Source of the DNA: Ktedonobacter robiniae
Lineage (GTDB): Bacteria; Chloroflexota; Ktedonobacteria; Ktedonobacterales; Ktedonobacteraceae
NCBI RefSeq assembly: GCF_016587375.1
Contig: NZ_BNJG01000003.1
Location: 1,674,001 to 1,738,000 of the forward strand
Length of the DNA stretch: 64,000 bases
Reading direction: 5' to 3'
In this document: positions 1-9,190 of the stretch, one piece after another
Layout: each line of letters starts with the position of its first letter
How positions within the stretch are numbered: the first letter of the stretch is position 1
Program-made: the position numbers and the translations under genes
The notes under the pieces: model-generated
The model's input: only the letters and a program-made list of their open reading frames with translations
What the model was told of the DNA's origin: nothing
Databases searched by the model: none

Positions 1-1
1 T

Positions 2-751
2 CACAATTATGAGGCCCTGACGACGTTGGCTGCGGTCTCAAGCGTGACCCGGCGCGTGCGCCTCATGACGACAATCCTCATCGCGCCGCTGCATAATGCG
101 GGTATGCTTGCCAAGCAAACAGCCACACTTGATGCACTCTCGGGTGGTCGCCTGACGCTTGGCCTGGCAGTAGGTGGTCGCGAGGACGATTTCCTGGCCG
201 CGCCCGTTCCTTTTCATGAGCGGGGCAAACGCTTTGATGAGCAGCTAGAGATCATGCATCGCGTCTGGAGTGGGCAGGCTCTCAATGAACAGGTAGGCGC
301 GATTGGTCCGGCCCCGGTGCAGCAGGGTGGACCCGAAGTGCTCATTGGTGGTAATTCACCGGCGGCCCTTCAGCGGAGTGCACGCTGGGGCAATGGCTTT
401 ATTAGCGGGGGTGGCGATCCCTCGCAGGCGTCTCAGGGCTATTCCCAGGTTGAGCAGGCCTGGAGGAATGCCGGGAGGCCGGGGAAGCCGCGCTTTGTCG
501 CGTGCGGCTATTATGGCCTGGGTCCTAAGGCGCAGGAGGGAATCTCCTCATATCTCGGCCACTATTACTCTTTCCTCGGTCCCATGGCCGAGAAGATCAT
601 TCAATCGGCCTCCTCAACGCCCGAGGCCGTGAAGGCAACGATCAAAGGCTTTAGCGACAAGGGTGTGGATGAGCTCTGCCTCTGGCCCTGCCTCGCTGAT
701 CTCGACCAGGTAGATCGCCTCGCCGACCTTGTCGCCAGTAGCGCTTCATAA
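2..751 (+). CDS. LLM-class flavin-dependent oxidoreductase, 5' truncated by the window edge
   Basis: This is the C-terminal part of a luciferase-like monooxygenase, an enzyme that uses FMNH2 or F420H2 to oxidise a small substrate in the cytoplasm. The reading frame is open from base 2, and the residues before the first possible TTG start (HNYEALTTLAAVSSVTRRVR) already fit the family, so the start lies outside the window. Family features seen are the segment RLMTTILIAPLHNAGMLAKQ followed by TLDALSGGRLTLGLAVGGRE, the usual 'strand after the active-site loop' region, and a later GGNSPAALQRSARWGNGF stretch. About 250 residues are visible; complete members have about 290-340. The substrate cannot be told. 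It converges on the importer operon, and its stop codon lies inside a 17-bp tandem duplication. Confidence 0.85.
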   Translation, partial: HNYEALTTLAAVSSVTRRVRLMTTILIAPLHNAGMLAKQTATLDALSGGRLTLGLAVGGREDDFLAAPVPFHERGKRFDEQLEIMHRVWSGQALNEQVGAIGPAPVQQGGPEVLIGGNSPAALQRSARWGNGFISGGGDPSQASQGYSQVEQAWRNAGRPGKPRFVACGYYGLGPKAQEGISSYLGHYYSFLGPMAEKIIQSASSTPEAVKATIKGFSDKGVDELCLWPCLADLDQVDRLADLVASSAS

Positions 752-776
752 CGGTTAGAGCTTCATAACGGTTAGA
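743..776. repeat. 17-bp tandem duplication at convergent gene ends
   Basis: The unit GCTTCATAACGGTTAGA occurs twice head to tail (743-759 and 760-776). It covers the last codons and stop of the flavin oxidoreductase gene and the stop codon of the opposite permease gene. It looks like a simple replication-slippage duplication. No clear hairpin terminator separates these two genes. Confidence 0.8.
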
Positions 777-1692
777 GCCGCTCTAGCCGCCGTGTGCTTG
801 TGCGTGGATCGAGGTGATCGCGTATGGCATCCCCAAAGAGATTGAGGCTGATGAGCACAATCACGATGGTCAGGGCCGGCCCAAGCATCATCCAGGGATC
901 GGTGCGCAGAAAGGGTTGAGCCTCGCTGACCATCGCGCCCCATTCGGGCGTGGGTGGTTGTACACCGAGTCCCAGGAAGCTCAGCACCGATTCGTCAAGA
1001 ATGGCGAAGGAGATGGAGAGCGTGGCCTGGACCAACAGAGGGCTAAAAATATTGGGAATGATGTGGCGCGCCAGGATCTTCCAGGTTCTGGTGCCGCTCA
1101 CACGTGCGGCGGTGACGTAGTCCTGGGCCGCTATCTGGAGCGTTTGACCCCGGGCGATACGGGCGTAGATAGGGATACGTACCACGGCCAGCGCGATGAC
1201 CAGGTTGATCATGCTGGGTCCTAGCGCGGTAACAAGAGCCAGGGCCAGGACCAGTGATGGAAAGGCGAGTAAGGCATCTACCAGCATGGTAATGACCTGG
1301 TCGACCCAGCCCTTATTATAGGCGGCGAGGACGCCAAGAATGGTGCCACAGACGCCTCCCAGCAGAATCGTAATCGCCGCGACCGAGAGTGAGATACGCG
1401 TGCCATAGAAGATACGGCTGAGCTGATCCCGGCCAAGCTCATCTGTGCCAAGCAGATGCGCGCCACTGGGTCCCTGGGCGGTGTGCGTGGGATTATAGAT
1501 TGTTGGAGAATAAGGACTAAGGATGGGTGCGAAGATGGCTATCAAGATGAAGAGGAGCAGGATCAGGCCACACCACCAGCGGGGATCTTTCCGCAGGGCG
1601 TATAGTAATTGCTTAAAACCCGAACTGGCCTTCTCTCTCTTGCCGGGTGGGTCAGCCTGTGTCTCGCTCTCCAGGCTTGTTGGTACACTCAT
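772..1692 (-). CDS. ABC transporter permease, DppC/OppC type
   Basis: Second membrane subunit of a peptide/nickel/oligosaccharide-type importer in the cytoplasmic membrane. It has the OppC-like N-terminal membrane anchor (DPRWWCGLILLLFILIAIF), five further hydrophobic segments, and the cytoplasmic coupling loop DYVTAARVSGTRTWKILARH that docks on the ATPase. The frame is open 13 codons further upstream, but the ATG used here (MSVPTSLESE) has AAGGAGAG 8-9 bases upstream and gives the usual length of about 306 residues. It follows the DppB-type gene by 25 bp. No ATP-binding subunit gene follows; the operon ends against the convergent flavin oxidoreductase. Substrate unknown. Confidence 0.9.
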   Translation of the reverse strand: MSVPTSLESETQADPPGKREKASSGFKQLLYALRKDPRWWCGLILLLFILIAIFAPILSPYSPTIYNPTHTAQGPSGAHLLGTDELGRDQLSRIFYGTRISLSVAAITILLGGVCGTILGVLAAYNKGWVDQVITMLVDALLAFPSLVLALALVTALGPSMINLVIALAVVRIPIYARIARGQTLQIAAQDYVTAARVSGTRTWKILARHIIPNIFSPLLVQATLSISFAILDESVLSFLGLGVQPPTPEWGAMVSEAQPFLRTDPWMMLGPALTIVIVLISLNLFGDAIRDHLDPRTSTRRLERL

Positions 1693-1717
1693 ATATTTCT
1701 CTCCTTGCATGCAACCC

Positions 1718-2668
1718 TCACTTCGCCTCAAAGCCTATGCGCGGGTCAAGGACTGCGTAGCCGACATCGACGAGCAAATTGGCTGCCATATACGAAAGGG
1801 CAGAGAGTAGCACAACTCCTTGAACGACTGGGTAGTCCTTGGAGAGGATGCTGGTCACAGCCAGTTGACCAATACCAGGCCAGAGAAAAATGGTCTCTAT
1901 GGCGAAGGTACCCGCCAGAATCGCGCCTACCTGTAAGCCTATAATCGTGAGCACGGGGATGATGGCGTTGCGCAAGGCATGAGTATAGAGTATTGTGCGC
2001 TCTCTCAGACCCTTGGCGCGCGCGGTACGCACATAGTCCTGGCTCAATACCTCGATCATGCTGGCCCTGATCTGGCGCATATTGACCGCGATAGATCCAG
2101 CGCCCAGTGTTATCATAGGTAAAATAAGGTAGCGTAGGTTGCCTGCCGGATCCTCTTGAAAGGAGATATAGCCACCTGGAGGAAAGATGCGCAGGTTTAC
2201 GGCAAATAAGAGCAAGAGAAACAAGCCCAGGACGAAGGCAGGGGTAGCCGTGCCAAGCAAGCTGACGATATTGACGAGCCAATCGATCCAGGTATTGCGG
2301 TGCGTGGCGGCATAGACGCCCAGGGGAAAGGCCAGCAGCAGGGAGAAGAGCAGCGCGCTAATGCCCAGTTCCGCGCTGGCGGGAAGCCGTTGCCAGATCG
2401 ACTGTAGTACCGGCTGTTGGAGCTGGATCGATTGCCCCAGGTTGCCATGAAAAGCCTGCCAGAGCCAGGTGCCAAACTGTTCGGGCAGCGGTTTATCTAA
2501 CCCTAATTGCTGGTGCAGGGCGGCGATGGCCGGGGGCGTAGCGTCCTCACCGAGTAGCACACGCGCCGGGTCGCCCGGAACAAGGTGAATAGTCATAAAA
2601 GTCATAAAGCTGACCAGCAACGCTACAGGAAGCATAAAAAGTAAGCGTTGTGCGATATAGCGGGCCAC
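1718..2668 (-). CDS. ABC transporter permease, DppB/OppB type
   Basis: First membrane subunit of the same importer. The N-terminus MARYIAQRLLFMLPVALLVS and the motif VPGDPARVLLGED are typical of DppB proteins. The coupling loop DYVRTARAKGLRERTILYTH and the late WPGIGQLAVTSILSKDYPVV block are both present. I chose the GTG start of VARYIAQ because AAGGAG lies 5-6 bases before it; a second GTG five codons upstream is also in frame but has no ribosome site. Length about 316 residues, normal for the family. A 55-bp hairpin separates it from the binding-protein gene upstream, so it is probably transcribed at a lower level than that gene. Confidence 0.9.
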   Translation of the reverse strand: MARYIAQRLLFMLPVALLVSFMTFMTIHLVPGDPARVLLGEDATPPAIAALHQQLGLDKPLPEQFGTWLWQAFHGNLGQSIQLQQPVLQSIWQRLPASAELGISALLFSLLLAFPLGVYAATHRNTWIDWLVNIVSLLGTATPAFVLGLFLLLLFAVNLRIFPPGGYISFQEDPAGNLRYLILPMITLGAGSIAVNMRQIRASMIEVLSQDYVRTARAKGLRERTILYTHALRNAIIPVLTIIGLQVGAILAGTFAIETIFLWPGIGQLAVTSILSKDYPVVQGVVLLSALSYMAANLLVDVGYAVLDPRIGFEAK

Positions 2669-2702
2669 ACTGTACTCCTTCACTCATTTTGAGGTTATAT
2701 AT

Positions 2703-2757
2703 ATATTGAGTATGGCTGCCTGGCCAGCAAAGCCAGCCAGGCAGCCATACTCAATAT
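2703..2757 (-). terminator. Hairpin between binding-protein and permease genes
   Basis: Perfect inverted repeat with 21-bp arms (2703-2723 and 2737-2757) around the apex GGCCAGCAAAGCC. It lies just after the stop codon of the binding-protein gene and about 35 bp before the permease start. There is no long T-run, so partial termination or mRNA stabilisation of the upstream cistron is more likely than complete termination. Confidence 0.75.
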
Positions 2758-2761
2758 GTTC

Positions 2762-4348
2762 TTATGCGGCCAGGGTTACTGTCGCAAAGTTGTAAATGCC
2801 TGTTGGCAGGATCGTGAAGTTCTTGACGCTGGTGGTCGTTGCCTGGACTGAGACTCCGTGGTTGATAAAGACGTACGAGGCATCCTGCAAGATCTGTTGT
2901 TGCGCCTGCTGGTAGTCTGTCGCGCGCTCTTGCTGATCGCTGGAGGTACGTGCCTTCTCTAGCAGGAGGTCTGTCTGGGGATTGGAGTACTGCATATCAT
3001 TATTGCCGCCGCCCGTATGGAAGTACGAGTACAGGTTGCCATCTGGATCGGGACGCCCACTCCAGCCAATGAGCGCCGCCTGGAAGTTATGGGCGCTGGT
3101 GTCGCTCAAAATGGTGGCAAAGGTCTCCTGTTTGATGTTAACTGTAATCCCAGCTGGTTGCAGCTCAGATTGAATAAACTGAGCCTCCTGTGTATTGAGC
3201 GGCGAGCCACTGGGGACAAGCAGGGTAAAGGTGATGCTGGTCTTTCCTGCTTTAGCCAGCGCGGCTTTGGCCTTTCCAATATCGTAGGTGTAGGGCTTAA
3301 AGTTTTTGTCATAGGCCCAGCTAGTCGGTGGAATGGGGCCATTTGACAGAACACCATTGCCCTTGAGCACGGTATCCAGAATCTCCTGGCGGTTAACGCC
3401 CCACTCGATAGCCTGGCGCACATCGGGATTATCCAGGGGCGCGACTTTAGTGTTGAGCATAAAGCCGTAGAAGCTCAGGGCTGGCGCCTGTTTATAGGTC
3501 AGGTCGGGGTTGGATTTGGCCGACGCGATATCGTTCGGGTCAAGCCCATCTGCCAGATTGATGGCCCCGGTTTGCAGGTTGGAGAAGCGCAGGCTGCCAT
3601 TGGTGATGGGGCGATAACGCACACTATCCAGGTAGGGCAGCGCCTTCCCCTGACCATCCTTTTGCCAGTAAGAGGCGTTCTTCTTGATCGTGAGATGGTC
3701 CCCTTTTGCCCATTCGCCAAACGTAAATGGTCCGCTACCAGCATTGGTAGGGGCATTTGCCAGGTTCGCGCCCAGTTTTTGAACCGCCGTTGGTGATAAG
3801 ATCATGCCAGCGCGGTCGCTCAGGGTTGCGAGCAAGGGCGAAAAGGCTTTCTTGAGGTTGAAGACTACATGTGAAGCATCCTGAGCCTGTACCGACTGGA
3901 CATTTGAAAGCTCACTATAACGGGGCGATGATTGGTTGGATAGAATACGATTGATGTTAAATACGACCGCATCCGCGTTGAAAGGTGTGCCATCCTGGAA
4001 CTTTACATCGGTGCGCAGGGTAAACACCAGTTGTGTGGGCGAGGAATACGACCAGGAGGTTGCCAGGTCAGGGACGAGTGCATTCTGCTCATTGACGTGA
4101 ACCAGGGTGTCATAAATATTCAGCATTACCTGCCGATCAACAAGGGCCGTCGATTTGACTGGATCAAGCGTTACAACATCTGTGTTTAAGCCGACGGCCA
4201 GGTTACCACCAGTCTTGCTCTGGGTGCTAGACGTAGTGTCGCCGCCGCAGGCTGCTAGTAGCAGCGCCAGGGCGCTCAAGAGCAGAGAAAGTGTCAGGAG
4301 CAGCCTTGGCTGACCCATGCCTCCTCTTCGCCAAAAAGAATGTCTCAT
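2762..4348 (-). CDS. ABC transporter substrate-binding lipoprotein, family 5 (DppA type)
   Basis: Extracellular solute receptor of the importer encoded downstream. The N-terminus has basic residues, a hydrophobic stretch and the lipobox LLLAAC|GG, so it should be lipid-anchored on the outer face of the membrane. The family 5 pattern is clear: DPVKSTALVDRQVMLNIYDT near the mature N-terminus, LRTDVKFQDGTPFNADAVVF, then SGPFTFGEWAKGDHLTIKKN. Length 528 residues is normal. The first ATG is preceded by AAGGAA; a second ATG ten codons in (MGQPRLLL) sits too close to its AGGAGG. Upstream are two tandem palindromes that could be operators. Ligand unknown: peptides or oligosaccharides are both possible for this family. 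Confidence 0.9.
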   Translation of the reverse strand: MRHSFWRRGGMGQPRLLLTLSLLLSALALLLAACGGDTTSSTQSKTGGNLAVGLNTDVVTLDPVKSTALVDRQVMLNIYDTLVHVNEQNALVPDLATSWSYSSPTQLVFTLRTDVKFQDGTPFNADAVVFNINRILSNQSSPRYSELSNVQSVQAQDASHVVFNLKKAFSPLLATLSDRAGMILSPTAVQKLGANLANAPTNAGSGPFTFGEWAKGDHLTIKKNASYWQKDGQGKALPYLDSVRYRPITNGSLRFSNLQTGAINLADGLDPNDIASAKSNPDLTYKQAPALSFYGFMLNTKVAPLDNPDVRQAIEWGVNRQEILDTVLKGNGVLSNGPIPPTSWAYDKNFKPYTYDIGKAKAALAKAGKTSITFTLLVPSGSPLNTQEAQFIQSELQPAGITVNIKQETFATILSDTSAHNFQAALIGWSGRPDPDGNLYSYFHTGGGNNDMQYSNPQTDLLLEKARTSSDQQERATDYQQAQQQILQDASYVFINHGVSVQATTTSVKNFTILPTGIYNFATVTLAA

Positions 4349-4385
4349 GGCTTGGTTCCTTCCTTTCGGAGCACTAAATAAAGAA

Positions 4386-4425
4386 AGAAAGATACGCTAT
4401 CTTCAAAGAAAGATACGCTATCTTC
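4386..4425 (-). promoter_or_regulatory. Tandem palindromes upstream of the binding-protein gene, candidate operators
   Basis: A 19-bp sequence occurs twice (4386-4404 and 4407-4425). Each copy contains the perfect palindrome AAGATA-CGC-TATCTT, at 4389-4403 and 4410-4424. Their centres are 21 bp apart, two turns of the helix, and they lie 40-76 bp upstream of the start codon. This fits cooperative binding of a dimeric regulator, or tandem small hairpins in the leader RNA. The regulator is not identifiable. Confidence 0.55.
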
Positions 4426-4458
4426 TCAAAACTTCTCACCACTGCATGGCTCACCTAT

Positions 4459-4521
4459 GCATACTGGTGAGTGTGGTCGCTGACTGGCGGAGCTAGCCAG
4501 CGACCACACTCACCAGTATGC
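4459..4521. repeat. Long inverted repeat in the divergent intergenic region
   Basis: Perfect 24-bp arms (4459-4482 and 4498-4521) beginning GCATACTGGTGAGTGTGG. Unlike most such hairpins in this window it lies between divergent genes, upstream of both, so it cannot be a simple 3' terminator for either. It would be in the leader of the binding-protein transcript if that starts upstream of it. The remaining part of the 590-bp gap is AT-rich, with direct repeats near 4.8 kb. Confidence 0.7.
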
Positions 4522-4769
4522 GAAGCGTTGCAGACGCTGAGAATACATGATAACAAGAGGAACCGCGTTGTTACCTCAAAAAAACGTTGTCAGTTTATGT
4601 AATAGTAGATAACCTGAAGGAAGCAAGTGAGTCAGATTTTATTTGACAATTTTTGCCTGGGGAATAGGATAGAAAGGCAAATGCAACTTGCTTGTTAGTA
4701 ACAATATAATATCAAATTGACCTTTGTCAAGCTTTTTGTAAAGGCTTAATGCAGAGCTTTCCTATATAT

Positions 4770-4830
4770 AAAGTAATAGAGAATGACTGTAAAGTAATAG
4801 AGAATGGTTGCTTTAAAGTAATAAAGAATG
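4770..4830 (+). repeat. Three direct repeats upstream of ggt
   Basis: AAAGTAATAGAGAATG occurs at 4770-4785 and 4791-4806, and once more with one change (AAAGTAATAAAGAATG) at 4815-4830. The spacings are 21 and 24 bp. They lie about 110-170 bp before the ggt start and upstream of a TATACT box at 4853-4858. They look like phased regulator sites or slippage repeats; I cannot tell which. Confidence 0.6.
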
Positions 4831-4938
4831 GTTGCTTGCTACGAGAATGTGATATACTTCGGTAAATTCCTGCTTAAGTAGCAGCATATTTGTAATCTCA
4901 ATGCGTCTTGCATTGCTTGTGGTAAAAGGAGGTTTCTC

Positions 4939-6560
4939 TTGGCCCTCACAGCAGGAGCACAGACATTTCCTCAACATCGTCCGGCTACCCTGGCCCGGCG
5001 GGGCATGGTTGCGGCCCCGCACTATTTGGCAGCGGAAGCCGGGTTAGATCTCCTCAAGGCAGGTGGCAACGCGATTGATGCCGCCATCGCAGCGAGCGCC
5101 ATGCTCCAGGTCGTCTATCCCTTTGTATGTGGTTTGGGCGGCGATGTATTTATGCTTATCTATGAAGGTGCTAGTGGAAAGCTCTACGGCTTAAATGGGA
5201 GTGGCCGCTCGGCTGGGACCGCGACCATTGAGCGCTATCATGAGCTGGGGTATGAGCGCATGCCAGTGTTTGGTATTCACTCCGTCACTGTGCCTGGCTG
5301 TGCCAGTGGCTGGGGCGAGGCTGCGCAACGCTTTGGCCGCCTGGGATTAGGCGCGTCCCTGTCACCCGCGATCTCCTACGCGGAAGAAGGTTTTGCCATT
5401 GGACCCGACCTGCACGCGGCCCTGACTAATGCCAGCGCCAGGCCCGACGTTCACCGTTCCTGGCATACCCATTTTCTCCCTGACGGTAGCGTACCCGCTC
5501 ACGGGTCGATCATGCGTTTTCCCACGCTGGCGCGGACGCTACGTACCATCGCTAAAGAGGGGCCGGAGGCCTTCTACCAGGGGACCATTGCCGAGCAGAT
5601 CGCCAGCTTCTTCGCCCGCGAGGGTGGCTTGATTACGCGTGAGGACCTGGCAGCCCATCGCAGCGATTGGGTGACGCCCTTGAGCGTGCCTTTCGCGGGC
5701 CTGGATATCTATGAACTTCCCCCAATACCCAGGGGGTGACGGCTCTGCAAATGCTGGGCATGCTGGATCAACTTCCCCTCGGGGCCTCTCCTCTCTCCGC
5801 CGAAACGGTTCACCTGGCGGTTGAGGCCAAGAAGCTGGCCTTCGCTGATCGCCAGGCCTACCTGACTGATCTCGGGCACATGCGCGTCGATCCTGCCTCT
5901 CTTATTGAAGCCAATTACCTGGCAAGCAGACGCGCGCTGATCGATCCCCAGCGAGCACAGGCTTCTGTTGCTCCCGGTGGCTTTACGGGTGATACCGTCT
6001 ATCTCTGCGCGGCGGATCGCGAGGGTAACGTGGTCTCGCTTATCCAGAGCAACTATATGGGCTTTGGCAGCGGCGTGGTCGTGGATGATACGGGAATTGT
6101 GCTGCAAAATCGGGGCGCGTATTTCTCGCTGGATCCGTCTGCCGCCAATGCCCTGGCGCCTGGGAAGCGTACATTGCATACGCTCATTCCCTCCATGGCC
6201 CTGCGCGAGGGGCGACCCGCTATCGTCTTTGGCAGCATGGGCGGCGATGGTCAGGCTCAGACGCATCTCCAGGTCTACACGGCTCTTGCCCGCTATGGCC
6301 TGAATATGCAGCAGGCCATTGAAATGCCGCGCTGGGTCCATGGTGCCATCCATGGCACTGGCGGCGAGATGCTGCTGATGGAGAACCGCTTCCCGGGCGA
6401 GACGGTCGATACGCTGCGTAGCCTGGGACACGAGGTACAGGAGGGCAAGCCATGGCTCACGACCATGGGCTATGCCCAGGGTATCATTTTCGATCCCGCC
6501 ACTGGCGTTATGCAGGGTGGCTCAGATCCCCGCGCCGAAGGCATCGCGGCTGGCTGGTAA
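4939..6560 (+). pseudogene. ggt: Gamma-glutamyltransferase family protein, one frameshift
   Basis: Gamma-glutamyltranspeptidase-type N-terminal-nucleophile hydrolase, which cleaves gamma-glutamyl amides such as glutathione after self-cleavage into two subunits. The first part (4939-5739) carries GMVAAPHYLAAEAGLDLLK and GGNAIDAAIAASAMLQV; the second (from about 5736) carries GDTVYLCAADREGNVVSLIQ, whose Thr (codon 5994-5996) is the expected catalytic nucleophile, and FGSMGGDGQAQTHLQVY. The two parts are in different frames. The break is in the C-run at 5719-5723: one more C would restore the conserved ELPPNTQGVTALQ. This may be a true mutation or a homopolymer sequencing error. The TTG start has AAAGGAGG six bases upstream. 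No secretion signal is visible. Confidence 0.85.
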
Positions 6561-6564
6561 GATG

Positions 6565-6618
6565 ATGGATACAAGCAGGGTGCCTTCCTACATGGGAAGG
6601 CACCCTGCTTGTATCCAT
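6565..6618. terminator. Bidirectional hairpin between convergent ggt and MMPL genes
   Basis: Perfect 24-bp arms (6565-6588, 6595-6618) with loop TACATG, between two convergent genes. It probably ends transcripts from both sides. Confidence 0.8.
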
Positions 6619-6638
6619 TTCTTATATTTGGGATCACC

Positions 6639-8939
6639 TTAAACGGGCGCGGCCTCTTCTTTTGGAGCATACAGTGTGTCTGTGGGCTGATCCTCCAGGG
6701 ACTCGCGCAGGCCGAAGCGCTGCCAGAGTACTTGGAGGGGGCGAGGCGCCCACCAGTTCCAGGCTCCAAGCAGGTTCATCATCGCGGGTACCAGCAGGCC
6801 ACGCACCAGGGTCGCGTCCATCAGGATAGCCAGCGAGATGCCGACGCCAATCTCCTGAATGACCAGGATGCGCGAGGAGGCGAAGGCTGCCACGACGATT
6901 GCCAGCAGAAGCGCAGCGCTGGTAATCAGCCAGCCAGTGCGTTGCAGGCCGGTCGCCACGCTCTCGCGGTTGTCCCCGCTGCGATCAAATTGCTCCTTGA
7001 TACGACTGAGCAGGAAGACCTCGTAGTCCATCGAGAGGCCGAAGGCGATGGCAAAGATGAGGATGGGCTGAGTGCTATCCAGGCTACCAAAGGCCCTGAA
7101 CTGTAACAGGTTTTGCAGGTGTCCATCCTGAAAGATCCAGACCAGCGCGCCAAAGGTGGCGGTCAGGGAGAGCGTATTCAGGAGAATGGCCTTGAGTGGC
7201 ATAATCAGCGAGCCAGTCATGAGGAAGAGCAGGACAAAGATCGCCACGCCCATCAGGAGCAGAGCGTAGGGGAACGTCGTCAGCAGGCTGGCGAACTGGT
7301 CCACATCTTCCGCTGGCGTACCACCTACCAGTCGGCTCAGGTCTGTGGGTGGTGTGATGGCACGTACATCTTTGACTAGGCTTCTGGCATCATCGGAGCT
7401 GGCATCCAGGTTCGCCGTCAAGATGATCTCGGTCACATTCTGCTTCGCCAATTGTTTCGCCGCCTCTGTGATTTGCGGATTTGAAGCTGGATGCGCGTAG
7501 AGCTGCTGATATTGCGCTAGCGTCAGGCCGGGAGCTAGGCTGACCACGCTCTGCACATTCGTGACATGTTTCAATTGTTTGAGCTTGCTGACATAGGTAT
7601 CGAGCTTCGCCAGGTTCTCTGTGCTCAGTGCATCCCCCGGCGTGCGCACAGCAATCGTGAGCTGAGAGTTGTCCTGGTCAGGGAAGTTCTGCTTGAGCTG
7701 TTCAACTACGATGCGCGAGGAGGCATTCAAGGGCAGCGAGTGCTCATCGGTCTGCGAGAATGAAGCGTGCAGGAAGGGTGTACCTAGTAGGAGCAGAAAG
7801 GCAATAGCCACAACCGTAATGGGAATGCTCCAGCGCATCACAAAGTAGGAGAGGCGGTACCAGGCGCCCTGGCGTGTATCGCTGGCGGAACGTTGGCGGC
7901 GACGCAAAAGACGTTGTATGGAGAGCGCGTTCACACGCTGCCCTAGCAGGGCCAGGATAGCGGGGAGAAGCGTGATTGATCCCAGCATCGCGACCAGCGC
8001 CGAAGCGATCATGGCCATACCTATCGAGCGCAGAACATCCTGGGGAAAGATCAGCAGGCTTATCAGGCTGGTGCAGACCGTCAGCCCGGAGAAGAGCACG
8101 GTGCGCCCGGCGGTCGCCATCGTACGCTGAATGGCCCTGCTCACCTGGTCAGGATTGCTCGCCAGCTCCTCGCGGAAGCGGGTAATGATAAAGAGTGCAT
8201 AGTCAATCGCCAGGCCTAGCCCGATAATGGTAATCACATTCGTGGCGAAGCTTGAGACACTGGTAAAGGTTGTAATCACGCGCAGGATCGCGAACGAGCC
8301 AACAATGGCGAAGCCACCAATCAGCAAGGGGAGCAGCGCCGCGACCAGCCCATTAAAAATGAGCACCAGTAGTAAGGCTACCAGGGGTAGGGCGATGGTC
8401 TCAGAAAAGGCCAGGTCATGCTCCAATTGCTGGTTAAACTGGATATCGGTTGCCAGCGAGCCACCTATGTCGACATGCAGCGGAGGCGCCTTGAGCAGCG
8501 GAGTCAGGGCGTCATAGACCTTTGTCCCGCCCGCGCTGGTATTGAACTCCATATAGAGCAAGGCCTGGTGCTTGTCGTGCGAGAGAAAAGAAGAACTGTG
8601 AGTTGTGTAATAGGAGGAGAAGGCCGAGACCTCCGGGCGGGCCTTCAAGGTTGCGCTTAATTGCTGCGCGGCCTGCGCAAACTGCGGATCGGTCGCCACC
8701 AGGCGTGGATCGCTGAGCAGGACCAGCACTGTATCAGTATTCTTGCCTTTGGAGGCAAAGGTGTTTTTGAGTAGATCGCGTGCCTGAACCGATTCGCTAT
8801 GTGGGTCCTCGATACCAATGCCACGCAGAGCATCAAAGACCTGGAAACCATACAGAGCCATAAAAACGGTGAGTACAACTGCCAACAAAACCACCCACCA
8901 CCGCGTCCGGTACAGCTTGTCACCAAGCCAGAGTAACAT
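6639..8939 (-). CDS. MMPL family RND-type transporter
   Basis: Large cytoplasmic-membrane exporter of the MmpL/YdgH branch of the RND superfamily, about 767 residues. It shows the duplicated layout: TM1 near the N-terminus (WWVVLLAVVLTVFMALYGFQ), an extracytoplasmic domain, a block of five TM segments starting SETIALPLVALLLVLIF, a second TM near RWSIPITVVAIAFLLLLG, a second external domain and a last TM block containing FAIAFGLSMDYEVFLLSRIK. The GLAIDYALFIITRFREEL and GLSMDYEVFLLSRIKEQF pair is the family signature. Start chosen at MLLWLGDKLYRTRWW, with AAAGGA upstream; thirteen more in-frame codons precede it. It is divergent from a MerR regulator, which probably controls it. The exported compound (drug or lipid) is unknown. 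Confidence 0.92.
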   Translation of the reverse strand: MLLWLGDKLYRTRWWVVLLAVVLTVFMALYGFQVFDALRGIGIEDPHSESVQARDLLKNTFASKGKNTDTVLVLLSDPRLVATDPQFAQAAQQLSATLKARPEVSAFSSYYTTHSSSFLSHDKHQALLYMEFNTSAGGTKVYDALTPLLKAPPLHVDIGGSLATDIQFNQQLEHDLAFSETIALPLVALLLVLIFNGLVAALLPLLIGGFAIVGSFAILRVITTFTSVSSFATNVITIIGLGLAIDYALFIITRFREELASNPDQVSRAIQRTMATAGRTVLFSGLTVCTSLISLLIFPQDVLRSIGMAMIASALVAMLGSITLLPAILALLGQRVNALSIQRLLRRRQRSASDTRQGAWYRLSYFVMRWSIPITVVAIAFLLLLGTPFLHASFSQTDEHSLPLNASSRIVVEQLKQNFPDQDNSQLTIAVRTPGDALSTENLAKLDTYVSKLKQLKHVTNVQSVVSLAPGLTLAQYQQLYAHPASNPQITEAAKQLAKQNVTEIILTANLDASSDDARSLVKDVRAITPPTDLSRLVGGTPAEDVDQFASLLTTFPYALLLMGVAIFVLLFLMTGSLIMPLKAILLNTLSLTATFGALVWIFQDGHLQNLLQFRAFGSLDSTQPILIFAIAFGLSMDYEVFLLSRIKEQFDRSGDNRESVATGLQRTGWLITSAALLLAIVVAAFASSRILVIQEIGVGISLAILMDATLVRGLLVPAMMNLLGAWNWWAPRPLQVLWQRFGLRESLEDQPTDTLYAPKEEAAPV

Positions 8940-9154
8940 AGGGCATCCTTTCGCCATGTTAAGAAATACAACCCGCAACGCGGCAGCATTTCAATGTATG
9001 AATTCTCGAGACCTTTAGAGAGGAGAGATTCCTTACGAATAATACCATAGGAGCCCCGTTTACGGCGCGCCGATTTATTGGTAAATGTCCTGGAAAGTGG
9101 CTCTTCACTGTTTTGGTTACAGCTCACAATACTCAAGAGAAACACTGAAAGCTC

Positions 9155-9184
9155 TTGACCTAAAGCACTTGAGGTTTTTATACT
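9155..9184 (+). promoter_or_regulatory. MerR-type promoter of the MerR gene, probably leaderless
   Basis: TTGACC (9155-9160) and TATACT (9179-9184) are separated by 18 bp. The spacer contains an imperfect dyad, ACCTAAAGC/ACTTGAGGT, placed as MerR family operators are. The start codon at 9191 lies seven bases after the -10 box, so transcription should start at or next to the A of ATG. There is no Shine-Dalgarno sequence. Confidence 0.65.
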
Positions 9185-9190
9185 ACGGAT

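Noticed and set aside
5709..6431. 240-codon minus-strand frame
   Set aside because: Antisense of the second part of ggt, which carries the catalytic Thr and conserved motifs.
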